Of a stretch of DNA of 64,000 bases, positions 8,284 through 17,000 are shown piece by piece. The notes under the pieces were generated by a model, which saw only the letters and a list, made by a program, of their open reading frames with translations, had not been told where the DNA came from and did not search any database. This DNA is from Alkalinema sp. FACHB-956 (GTDB lineage: Bacteria; Cyanobacteriota; Cyanobacteriia; Leptolyngbyales; Leptolyngbyaceae). Every line of letters starts with the position of its first letter. Position 1 is the stretch's first letter. The stretch is taken from NCBI RefSeq assembly GCF_014697025.1, contig NZ_JACJRC010000001.1, positions 496,001-560,000 on the forward strand, given 5' to 3'. The position numbers were made by a program, and so were the translations under genes.

Positions 8284-10932
8284 ATGCGTCATTTCAAGAT
8301 CTCGAAGTTGGGTAAAGCAGGGCTGGGTAAAGCTAGCGCGATCGTGGGTGCGTTGGGTGGCTTGTTGCTACTCAGTGGCCTAACTGCTCAACCCGTCGTG
8401 GCAGAGGGTAGCCGGACACTCTATCCCGCAACGGCTCCAGCCGCAGCCCGACGGGCAAATTTGGAATGGCGCACGGAATTTGTGGGTGGGTTGATTAGAC
8501 GGCGGAGCTTGATGAAGGTCTTTGCCCAGAAGGATGAATACATTCTGCTGGGTTCCACCGCCGTCGGCGTGGGGTTGGGAGATATTGTGCTGTATAACCC
8601 TGGGCTGGTGACCGGCAATGTGGGCAATGAAACGTTGCCCGCTAGTCCCAGCTTTTCCTGCTTGGCCCAGCGATCGGCCCTGAGTTCTACCACGATGGGG
8701 CAAATCACCAACCGCACCCAGGAACTGGCAGGCCCCCAAGCGATTACGGGGAGCGGCAATGCAACAGGTTATGTCCCCTGCTACTACAGAGCGCCCCAAA
8801 CAGGGGTTTATAGTGTTGCGTTCTATGGGCCAGATGGCGTCAACAGTGCCCGAGATGCATCTGCCCCCGGCGATATTGCCCTAGCCAATGCCAATAATTT
8901 TTCCGCACAACAGAACGGCAGTGTAGCCGCTTGGGATATCACCGTTCGCAGCAGTGATACCGCTTCGATTGCTGATCTGAATGGCCGAGCCTTTACCTAT
9001 TACTTTGCGCTCTTTACTGGAGGCAATGGCCGTCCATTGAATTTCCCAATTTATCCCGTTACTACGGATGGGTATCAATACCGCATTACGTTGCGGGGGT
9101 TAGATCCCCTCGGATTTCTACTCTACGGAAACCAAGTAGGCTTTTGGGATAGTGATGGCAAGACGCCGCTGTACCACGATATGGTGGGCAGTGATGGTAA
9201 CATTACCAATCCCGATGGTGGTACCAAGTTAGCACCGCCTCAGTATCCGTTGTTTGTCAATCCGCTGGATGCCCAATCCTTGAGTTATCTCGATCGCTAT
9301 GATCCCAATGGATTGGTTGTGGGAACGGGCATTCCCACCGTACCCATTCCACCCAGTATGGATAGCTTGCAGTTCACGGGCAGTCTGTCGGGGAATACCA
9401 GCCAAGTCAATACTGGCGGCACCTTTACCTTCAATAGTTCGATCGCGGGCAATTACGAAATTGTCATCAGTCGGGATGGTGTCAACTTTGACCCGACCCA
9501 TCCGCAAAACCGGGTATTACGCGGAGTCATGTTGTCCGCAGGGGTGCAAACTGTCCCTTGGAACGGTAAAGATAACAATGGCACCCCGTTCCCGATCGGT
9601 GCGAACTATCCCGTCCGAGCGAAGGTGCACTCTGGGGAATATCACTTTCCGTTATTGGATGCGGAAAATAACTTCTATGGGGGGCCGACGTTTGAATTAC
9701 TGAATGGGGTACATCCTTTAGGATCAAATACGATCGCCTACTTCGACGATCGGGGCTATGTGACTGCCAATGGGACGACCGTGGGTACCGTTGGATCGGT
9801 TCTCTGTGGTGGCGGAGCACCCAACCCCGCTTTTAGCGATCCTATTTTAGGCACCGATAGTAGTGCTGCATTATTCCGGAAATTTGGGGCAGCGAACGGA
9901 GGGAACGCCAACGTCAAGTGCAATGGCTCTTTTGGAGATACAAAAGGGGTAGATACTTGGACGTTTTTCCCAAGCTCAGCGGAATTAGCAACGCTGAATA
10001 TTACGGCTAAAATTACAGGAACGTTATATCGAGATAGTGATGGGAATGATCAACTCGGTGGATCGGAAGCGAAATTACCTGCCAACATTACAGTTAAGTT
10101 ACTGGATACGAATAACAACGTTCTGCAAACTACGACAACAGATGCTAATGGGGATTATACCTTTGCAGGAGTTGTGAATGGAAATTACAAAATTCAAGTT
10201 GATACTAGTGATCCTGATATTCCAGCGGGATTCGTATTGGGAACGCCAAATAATTTAGCAGTCACACTGTCTACGAGCGATATTACTGGACAGAATTTTG
10301 GCTTTGATCTCAACCCCTTAGGAAGTCAATCGAAGCTGCTGTTGGTGAAACGGATTACCGCTATCAACAATAGCACCACCAGTCGGCGAGCCAATGGCAC
10401 GATCGTTGATCTGACGGCTTTTGATGATGATTCCAATACCCTCGATGATAACCATCCCAGTTGGCCCAGTAACTCTCTCAAGGGCGCGATCGATGCGGGG
10501 GTGATGAAAAACGGTTCCACGATCGAATACACCATTTACTTCCTCTCAACTGGAGGATTGCCCGCGACGAATGTGAATCTCTGCGATTGGATTCCGAATA
10601 ATACAACCTATGTGCCGAATTCCATGAGCCTAACGATCGGCAATACGACAACTGCATTAACGGATATTCCCGATTACTCGATCGATCCCGCCCGCCCAGA
10701 CCTGAAGGATCGGGGGGAATTTTTTCCGGCGGGGGCTATGCTGCCCAGCCAGTTTCCGGTAGGGACAGGCAAGCGCTTGATCTGTCCGACGGTGGATGAC
10801 CAGGGCCAACCCATTACCGGCGTGGATGGAGCCGTGGTCACAAACGTGGTGAACGATAGCTTGGCGGCCCCCAACAACCAACTTCCCGCAGGCAGCTTTG
10901 GCTTCTTCCGATTTTCTACCAAATTGCGGTAA
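8284..10932 (+). CDS. Secreted SdrD B-like / DUF11 protein, ~882 aa
   Basis: Third protein of the DUF11 group. The export signal lies at KASAIVGALGGLLLLSGLTA with cleavage near VVAEG. The large N-terminal part (SRTLYPATAPAAARRANLEW onward) has no motif I can name. About residues 365-470 contain a FlgD-like Ig stretch (GVQTVPWNGKDNNGTPFPIG). Residues about 572-678 form an SdrD B-like domain (TGTLYRDSDGNDQLGGSE, DANGDYTFAGVVNGNYKI). The C-terminus is a DUF11-type domain (GSTIEYTIYFLSTGGLPATN, LCDWIPNNTTY). Most likely a calcium-stabilised cell-surface structural protein. Starts at TTG 8254 or GTG 8281 are also possible; ATG 8284 puts the positive MRHFKISKLGK segment directly before the hydrophobic core. 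Confidence 0.86.
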   Translation: MRHFKISKLGKAGLGKASAIVGALGGLLLLSGLTAQPVVAEGSRTLYPATAPAAARRANLEWRTEFVGGLIRRRSLMKVFAQKDEYILLGSTAVGVGLGDIVLYNPGLVTGNVGNETLPASPSFSCLAQRSALSSTTMGQITNRTQELAGPQAITGSGNATGYVPCYYRAPQTGVYSVAFYGPDGVNSARDASAPGDIALANANNFSAQQNGSVAAWDITVRSSDTASIADLNGRAFTYYFALFTGGNGRPLNFPIYPVTTDGYQYRITLRGLDPLGFLLYGNQVGFWDSDGKTPLYHDMVGSDGNITNPDGGTKLAPPQYPLFVNPLDAQSLSYLDRYDPNGLVVGTGIPTVPIPPSMDSLQFTGSLSGNTSQVNTGGTFTFNSSIAGNYEIVISRDGVNFDPTHPQNRVLRGVMLSAGVQTVPWNGKDNNGTPFPIGANYPVRAKVHSGEYHFPLLDAENNFYGGPTFELLNGVHPLGSNTIAYFDDRGYVTANGTTVGTVGSVLCGGGAPNPAFSDPILGTDSSAALFRKFGAANGGNANVKCNGSFGDTKGVDTWTFFPSSAELATLNITAKITGTLYRDSDGNDQLGGSEAKLPANITVKLLDTNNNVLQTTTTDANGDYTFAGVVNGNYKIQVDTSDPDIPAGFVLGTPNNLAVTLSTSDITGQNFGFDLNPLGSQSKLLLVKRITAINNSTTSRRANGTIVDLTAFDDDSNTLDDNHPSWPSNSLKGAIDAGVMKNGSTIEYTIYFLSTGGLPATNVNLCDWIPNNTTYVPNSMSLTIGNTTTALTDIPDYSIDPARPDLKDRGEFFPAGAMLPSQFPVGTGKRLICPTVDDQGQPITGVDGAVVTNVVNDSLAAPNNQLPAGSFGFFRFSTKLR

Positions 10933-11025
10933 AGCCTTAGATGTAACGGGTTCTGCGGCTCGTCGCGATCGCCCTTGGCGGATCAAGGAGTTGATCCCCA
11001 GCCGGGTTGTTTAGCACAATAGAAC

Positions 11026-12735
11026 TTGTCGCGTTTGGCTCAGTACCCTATCGAAACGATTCACGGTCACCTGCAAGGACTCAAAACCAATCAACTCAAG
11101 CAACTCCAGCGGCTGTATCACCAGCGCTTACCGATCGATAGCATCACCACCCCAGAGTTTGCCCAACGGCTGGCGGCGGTGAGTACCGAAATCGGTCAGC
11201 CAGTCTGTGCCTATGTCAACCGCCGAGGACAGGTGATCCGGGTGGGGGTGGGCACGCCGCGCCAAACCCAAATTCCGCCCTTGGAACTGCCGCGCTACGG
11301 GGCCGAACGGCTGAGTGGCATTCGCTGTCTGGCCACGCAACTGAAGCAAGACCCCCCAGGGGAAGTGGCGCTGACGGCCATGGCGATGCAACGCTTAGAT
11401 GCACTGGTGATGTTGACCTTGACCGGGAGCGGGTTTCAGCGGCGGGGTGGGGGTGCCACGGGTTACATCAAAGAAGCCTATCTCTGCCATCTGTTGCCCC
11501 ATCCCGAAACCGCTTGGCAGATTTCCCATCCCATGTCCGTTGATGATTTGCTGGCGCAGCACTTCATCGAGTTTGTTGAGGAGTTGGAGGCGGATTTTCA
11601 GCGGCAGTTTGTGGCTCAAGAGGTCGATCGCGATCACGATCGGGTGCTCATCGTCGGCCTGCAAACGAACGATCTGTCGAAGCAGCGCTTCCAGGATACG
11701 CTGGACGAGTTGGGACGGTTGGTGGAAACGGCGGGGGGAGAAGTGCTGGAAACCCTGCGGCAAAAGCGACCCAGACCCCATCCCCAAACGGTGGTTGGCG
11801 AAGGAAAGGTGCAGGAAATTGCCTTGGTGGCCCAGTCGATCGGCGCGAATCTTGTTGTCTTCGATCGGGATTTATCGCCCGTGCAGGGACGCAATTTAGA
11901 GGCGCAGTTGGGGATCCGAGTGGTCGATCGCACCCAGGTGATTCTGGATATTTTTGCTCAGCGAGCGCAGTCGGGGGCGGGTAAGCTGCAAGTGGAGTTG
12001 GCGCAGTTGGAATACATGCTGCCGCGCTTGGTGGGCCGGGGGCAGGCGATGTCCCGGTTGGGTGGGGGAATTGGCACCCGAGGCCCAGGGGAAACGAAAT
12101 TGGAAACGGAGCGGCGAGCTATTCAGAAACGGATTAGCCGTCTGCAACAGGAAGTGAATCAGTTACAAGCCCATCGTGCCAGAATGCGCCAAAAACGCCA
12201 GCATGAGGAGGTGCCGACGATCGCGATCGTGGGTTACACCAATGCCGGGAAATCGACGTTATTAAATGTGCTGACGAATTCCGAGATCTATGCGGCGGAT
12301 CAGTTATTTGCCACCCTCGATCCCACGACGCGGCGATTAGTGATTCAGGATGCGGAGATGGAGGAGTCATCGGCGATTTTGTTAACGGATACGGTGGGAT
12401 TTATCCATGAATTGCCGCCACCATTGTTTGATTCGTTCCGGGCGACGTTGGAGGAAGTGACGGAGGCGGATGCGTTATTGCATTTGGTGGATTTATCCCA
12501 TCCGGCTTGGCTGAGTCAGGTGCGGGATGTGATGGCGATTTTGTCGCAGATGCCGATCGCGCCGGGGCCTGCGGTGATTGTGTTTAACAAGGTTGATCAG
12601 GTGGATGGCGATCGCCTGATGGAGGCTAAGGAGGAATATCCCCATGCGTTATTTATCTCGGCGCAGGAGCGGTTAGGGCTGGAAACGTTGCGGCAGCGGC
12701 TCTGTCAGTTGGTTCGCTATGCCATGGCTCAGTGA
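11026..12735 (+). CDS. hflX: GTPase HflX (ribosome-associated)
   Basis: Ribosome-binding GTPase of the Obg-HflX superfamily, thought to rescue or split stalled 50S/70S ribosomes under stress. The GTPase domain is complete: G1 GYTNAGKST, G3 DTVGFI, G4 NKVD, and a C-terminal SAQE (G5-like). Before it lies the HflX N-domain with the glycine-rich linker GGGIGTRGPGETKLETERR and a coiled coil (RISRLQQEVNQLQAHRARM). About 190 extra residues precede that, an extension usual in cyanobacterial HflX. The TTG start gives this extension; no earlier start fits. The glutaredoxin gene follows 113 bp downstream on the same strand. Confidence 0.96.
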   Translation: MSRLAQYPIETIHGHLQGLKTNQLKQLQRLYHQRLPIDSITTPEFAQRLAAVSTEIGQPVCAYVNRRGQVIRVGVGTPRQTQIPPLELPRYGAERLSGIRCLATQLKQDPPGEVALTAMAMQRLDALVMLTLTGSGFQRRGGGATGYIKEAYLCHLLPHPETAWQISHPMSVDDLLAQHFIEFVEELEADFQRQFVAQEVDRDHDRVLIVGLQTNDLSKQRFQDTLDELGRLVETAGGEVLETLRQKRPRPHPQTVVGEGKVQEIALVAQSIGANLVVFDRDLSPVQGRNLEAQLGIRVVDRTQVILDIFAQRAQSGAGKLQVELAQLEYMLPRLVGRGQAMSRLGGGIGTRGPGETKLETERRAIQKRISRLQQEVNQLQAHRARMRQKRQHEEVPTIAIVGYTNAGKSTLLNVLTNSEIYAADQLFATLDPTTRRLVIQDAEMEESSAILLTDTVGFIHELPPPLFDSFRATLEEVTEADALLHLVDLSHPAWLSQVRDVMAILSQMPIAPGPAVIVFNKVDQVDGDRLMEAKEEYPHALFISAQERLGLETLRQRLCQLVRYAMAQ

Positions 12736-12790
12736 GAAGCCCCGTGAAAAGCCCCGTGAGCGATCTCAGAAGAAAGCCCCGTGAGAAAGC
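12736..12790. repeat. Short tandem repeat (AAGCCCCGTGAG), three units
   Basis: Directly after the hflX stop, GAAGCCCCGTGAA, AAAGCCCCGTGAG and AAAGCCCCGTGAG occur as three spaced copies. Purpose unknown; no stem-loop is formed with a T-run. Confidence 0.6.
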
Positions 12791-12848
12791 CGATCGAGCG
12801 TCTAGAATAGGACGAGACATTCTGAACAAAAGGGAATCACGCGCAATT

Positions 12849-13106
12849 ATGGCTGCCAATGTTGAAATTTATACCTGGAGTACCTGTCCGTTTTGCATTC
12901 GGGCGAAGCGGTTGTTGGATAGTAAAGGGGTGCAGTATACGGAGTACTGCCTGGATGGGGATGAGCCGGGACGGGCAAAAATGGCTGAGCGGGCCAATGG
13001 TCGTCGATCGGTGCCTCAGGTGTTTATTAATGACCAACATGTGGGTGGCTGTGATGATATTCATGCCCTCGATCGTAAAGGTCAACTCGATCCCCTGTTA
13101 GCGTAA
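12849..13106 (+). CDS. grxC: Glutaredoxin 3 family protein
   Basis: Small cytosolic dithiol glutaredoxin, 85 aa, which reduces disulfides using glutathione. The active site is CPFC (residues 15-18) in TWSTCPFCIRAKRLLDSKG. The cis-proline segment RSVPQVFINDQHVGGCDD supplies the glutathione-binding TVP-like loop and GG. Length matches the bacterial Grx3 family. An upstream in-frame GTG would add 39 residues of low-complexity sequence overlapping the repeat, so the ATG at 12849 before AANVEIYTWS was chosen. A good intrinsic terminator follows 15 bp after the stop. Confidence 0.96.
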   Translation: MAANVEIYTWSTCPFCIRAKRLLDSKGVQYTEYCLDGDEPGRAKMAERANGRRSVPQVFINDQHVGGCDDIHALDRKGQLDPLLA

Positions 13107-13121
13107 ATTTTAGTCCTACCC

Positions 13122-13155
13122 AAAAACCGGGATTTTCTAAAAATCCCGGTTTTTA
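13122..13155 (+). terminator. Intrinsic terminator after glutaredoxin gene
   Basis: Near-perfect hairpin: AAAAACCGGGATTTT and AAATCCCGGTTTTT separated by a 4-5 nt loop, with the 3' arm ending in a T-run. As the arms are A-rich and T-rich it may act in both directions, also ending transcription of the convergent cassette gene A. Confidence 0.9.
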
Positions 13156-13338
13156 AATGAGGCTGAAATTATAGCAGTCGCCAAAATCGTTAGGACAAGC
13201 ATATTTGTGCTTGCAAATCGGTGCACAGCGGCACTTAGCGCGGGGGGATCGAATCTGTAGTGTAGATGAATGAACTGGATACTACTGTCCTAACTTCATG
13301 AACTATAACTATAATTACTGTTGCAATTGCCGTTGCAA

Positions 13339-13557
13339 TCACCGTTGCCGTTCGCGACTGAGAATGCTGATGTATTGTCCATCGGAATGAACAATTTTCA
13401 TCGGTTGACTCCAGTGAATCCTGTCTGCAATTCGGTGGGCATGGAATTGATTAATTGTGTCCTGCACGAATTCTTTGTGGCCGATTAAGTGGATCTGTAA
13501 GCGTTGTTTCTCAGGTTGAACCGCACGATCGCTGCGATCGCTAGAACTGTTTGCCAT
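13339..13557 (-). CDS. Small leader-cassette protein, copy A (72 aa)
   Basis: Unrecognised small protein family with four members in this window (here, 40350, 55602 and 63715). Copies A, B and D are all exactly 72 aa and nearly identical after a variable serine/charge-rich N-terminus (MANSSSDRSDR). The conserved core reads RLQIHLIGHKEFVQDTINQ and then FHAHRIADRIHWSQPMKIV, ending GQYISILSRERQR. The pattern of alternating strand and helix suggests a compact alpha/beta fold; no catalytic motif or membrane segment. ATG 13555-13557 is set by AGGAG just upstream. The frame is open for 69 more codons, but that part is the RNA leader, not protein, because its codons are not conserved in copy C whereas its base pairing is. 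Function unknown; the basic, soluble character would allow nucleic-acid binding. Confidence 0.85.
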   Translation of the reverse strand: MANSSSDRSDRAVQPEKQRLQIHLIGHKEFVQDTINQFHAHRIADRIHWSQPMKIVHSDGQYISILSRERQR

Positions 13558-13812
13558 TGTTGAGCTTCTCCTGTTGAGAGTTGGTAAGAAGCCCAAAAAT
13601 TTAGAGCCACCCCGTTTGACATCACAAACAAGAGTGGCTCGCTCGAATGTTAAAATTCTCAACAAGCCTCCTTGCTGTAGCACCAGCGAGGGGGAATAGC
13701 TACCCAGAGTTGTGTCCAGCAACAAAGGGTAGTGCTCTAAATTTTTGGATCCCAGCGACCCCATGCTTCATGCCGACCCGTTGAAAGAAGGATGTCCATG
13801 GCGATCGCTATG
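13558..13812 (-). ncRNA. Structured 5' leader RNA of cassette A
   Basis: Untranslated leader of about 255 nt between a promoter and the cassette gene, matching leaders B and C in order and pairing. P0 is a 15-bp helix of 13734-13748 with 13593-13607. Inside are P1 (CTACCC with GGGTAG, capped by GTTG/CAAC) and P2 (GCTG with CAGC within a CCTC/GGAGG frame), then the conserved single strand TTTTAACATTCGAGCG. P3 (GAGCCAC with GTGGCTC) shares its last bases with P0. P4 pairs 13587-13594 with 13562-13569 and covers part of the ribosome binding site. P3 and P0 cannot both be complete, which is what a switching leader would show. Transcription and ligand are not demonstrated. Confidence 0.65.
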
Positions 13813-13819
13813 AAAAACA

Positions 13820-13848
13820 AGCCTACGAAAAAGTAGAGTTCCTGTCAA
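13820..13848 (-). promoter_or_regulatory. Promoter of leader cassette A
   Basis: On the minus strand: -35 TTGACA (13843-13848), 17-bp spacer, -10 TAGGCT (13820-13825). The same TTGAC-N17/18-TAGGnT arrangement occurs at the same distance before leaders B and C. Confidence 0.75.
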
Positions 13849-14018
13849 TCCCGCTTTACAAAACTGCTCAATTTGTATTGTTTGGTGACAGGATGCTTTG
13901 CCGTAGTGCGGCGATCGGGCGTAGGGCGATCGGAAATCCAGCGATCGATCGGGCTTTTTTGTAAATTTGCTACACTGGCAGACAACCTCTTTATAGCCCT
14001 CTTTTGGACGATTGCCTT

Positions 14019-17000
14019 ATGGTTTTCGATCTGCTGGCAAAGGCTCTGGACATGTTGATCGGGAGCCAACTGGTTAAGGATAAGCTGCAACGCAATGAGC
14101 ATGTGATTCGGCTTTTGAAGCAGCTTGGACTTTCCCCCGACCAGCCGCCAGCGGATTTTGATGGGGTTTATACCTACGCGCTGGTGGAATATGGCGTGGG
14201 CAAACCCAAGCCCTGTTTAGAGATTTTTCGTCAGTCGGAAATTCGCAAAATTTTTAAAACGGCCTTCGGTGACAACAACGCCCAACATTGGCTAACGTCG
14301 GGGGAACAGTTTTTAGACCAAAGTCCGATCGGGCAAGACGTACGATCGATCGGGTTAGATCCAAAGCGGGAATTAGCCGCTTTTGCCGCCTGCTTTATCA
14401 CGGTGACGAAGCAAACCCGCAATCCCAGCGAGGTGATGCTGTCCCATCAAGTCACGTCCGTCCAACAGACCCTTCAGCAGTTGCACGAACGGCTCGATCG
14501 CTTGCCCAGCTTGGAAGGCATCCGCACGGAACTGGCTAACCTTGCAGGCGCACAGCCCGCTCTACTCTCCGGTGCCGCAACAACAACATCACACCCAGCC
14601 CAGTCCTGCCGCGCCTTTGCCCTGGGACAACAGGTGCGGGGTTGGTTTGAGACATTAGGCTATCGGTTCGAGTCCTATGAGGTGTGGGACGCGACTTATT
14701 TTGAATGGATTATTAACATTCCGGTGCGGCGAGGTCGCTACGATCGCATTCTGGTGCGCGGGGTGGATGGGGAAGTGGGCGTGCGGGATGTGCGATCGTT
14801 GGCGGAAGTTGCGGCCCAGCAGAAAACCGATGAGGGCTGGCTGGTGACGGCACGGCGGATTTCCCAGGCAGCACGGAATGTATTAGAACAACCGGATTAT
14901 GAGTCGTTGGCAGCGTTTACGTTGGACGAGTTGCTCGACCAAGATGCTGATTTTACGGGCTATTTAGACTGGTTGGCAGCGGAAATTGCGCAGCGGGGCG
15001 TCGAAGCGCGCTATGTGCCGTTGGCCTGTACGAAGGAAGAAGTTGATCCCATCACCCATCAGCGGCTGGGCATTAGTCGCTATGGGGCGGAGGATGGCTG
15101 GACAGAGGGCTATCTCGATCGCTGGTTGGATGATCCGGCCAAGGAACATTTGTCGATTTTGGGTGAGTTTGGCACGGGCAAAACCTGGCTGACGTTGCAT
15201 TATGCGGCGCAGGTGTTGCGGCAATATCGCGAAGCCCAAGCGAAGGGAATGGCACGGCCTCGGTTACCGATCGTGGTGCCGTTGCGGGATTATGCCAAGG
15301 CGGTCAGTGTGGAGTCGTTGTTTTCGGAATTCTTTTTCCGCAAGCATGAAATTCCGATTCCCGGCTATTCGGCGTTTGAACAGTTGAACCGTATGGGGAA
15401 ATTGCTGCTGATTTTTGATGGGTTTGACGAAATGGCGGCGCGGGTCGATAAGCAGCAGATGATTAATAATTTTTGGGAACTGGCGAAGGTGGTAGTGCCG
15501 GGTTCCAAGGTGATTTTGACCTGTCGGACGGAGCATTTCCCAGAGGCGCGGGAAGGTAGGGCGTTATTGAATGCGGAATTGCAAGCTTCAACGCGGGATT
15601 TGACAGGAGAAACACCACAGTTTGAAGTGCTGGAGTTAGAAAAATTTGACGATGGGCAAATCCGTCAGGTATTGCAGTTACAAGCTGCTGCGGCAACGGT
15701 CGATCAGGTGATGGGTAATCCACAGTTATTGGATTTGGCAAGGCGTCCGGTGATGACGGAGTTAATTCTAGAAGCATTACCGGATATTGAAGCGGGGAAG
15801 CCGGTGGATATGTCGCGGGTGTATTTGTATGCGGTGCGGCGCAAGATGGAGCGAGACATCAAGGCGGAACGCACGTTTACCTCGATGGCAGATAAGTTAT
15901 ATTTTCTCTGCGAATTGTCCTGGGAGATGTTGAGCACCGATCGTATGAGCTTGAATTACCGGGAGTTCCCCGATCGGCTTCGTAAGCTCTTTGGCTCGGC
16001 GGTGCAAGAGGAGAAGGATTTAGACCATTGGCATTACGACATGATGGGTCAGACGATGCTGATTCGGAATGCCGAGGGGGATTATACGCCTGCCCATCGA
16101 TCGTTGTTGGAGTTTTTTGTGGCGTTTAAGTTTGCGGCAGAATTGGGAGCATTAGCACCAGATTTTCTAGAGTTGGCGCAGATGCGAGGGGATATCGATC
16201 GGGCATTGGAACCTCATGAGTATACTTGGTCTGAGTATTTTGAAACGCGAGATCAGGTGGCTCCGCTAGCAAGTTTTAAGACAGAGAGTTTGGAAAAACT
16301 GCATCAAACAATCGGCAAAAAGACTCTGACAAAAGCATTGGTAGAACTGATTACTCCAATACTGACTACATTTAGACGTAATCCTACGCATCCTCTTCAA
16401 CTTGTGATTGAAGCGACTCGAAACGATAATCCCAAGGTTGTCGATTATTTGGGTGGTAATACAGCTACACTATTGACTCTACTTGATAGAAGTGCATTGG
16501 CCGCACAAGATTTGTCAAATACAGTTATTAGAAATGCAGATTTAGTGAATGCGAACTTGAACGAGACTAACTTTAAGAATGCAGTACTTGAACAGTCTAC
16601 TTTTCCTCAAATCTTTGGTGCTGTCTTTACGATTTCTTATAGCCATGATGGCAAGATATTTGCAACAGCTAGTGCAATTTGCACAATTGATTTATGGAAC
16701 ACAAAAGATAATCAATTAATTACCAGTTTCAAAGGCCATACAAATTGGGTGCGTTCGCTCGAGTTTTCCGCAGATAATACACTACTAATTAGTGCCGCAT
16801 TTGATAGCACTATTCGAGTTTGGGATGTCAAAACGGGAAAATGTCTTCAAGTTTTACTAGGTCATACTGACCGCATCAATTCAGTTACTATGAGCCTTGA
16901 TAAAAAATATATTATCAGCGGTAGTGATGATAGAACAATTAAGGTCTGGGACTGGTTAGGTCAGAAATGTTTGCATACGCTAGAAGGACATACTTCAGCC

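Noticed and set aside
13558-13764. Open frame extending cassette protein A upstream by 69 codons (MGSLGSKNLEHYPLLL...)
   Set aside because: The region is the structured leader. The corresponding frame is shorter in B and not conserved in C, whereas base pairing is, and AGGAG sits just before the inner ATG.
13558-13812. Assignment of the leader to a known riboswitch (glutamine, cobalamin, preQ1, fluoride)
   Set aside because: Size, helix order and conserved unpaired segment (ATTCGA-CG) do not fit the core motifs of those classes as I know them; a covariance search would be needed to be certain.
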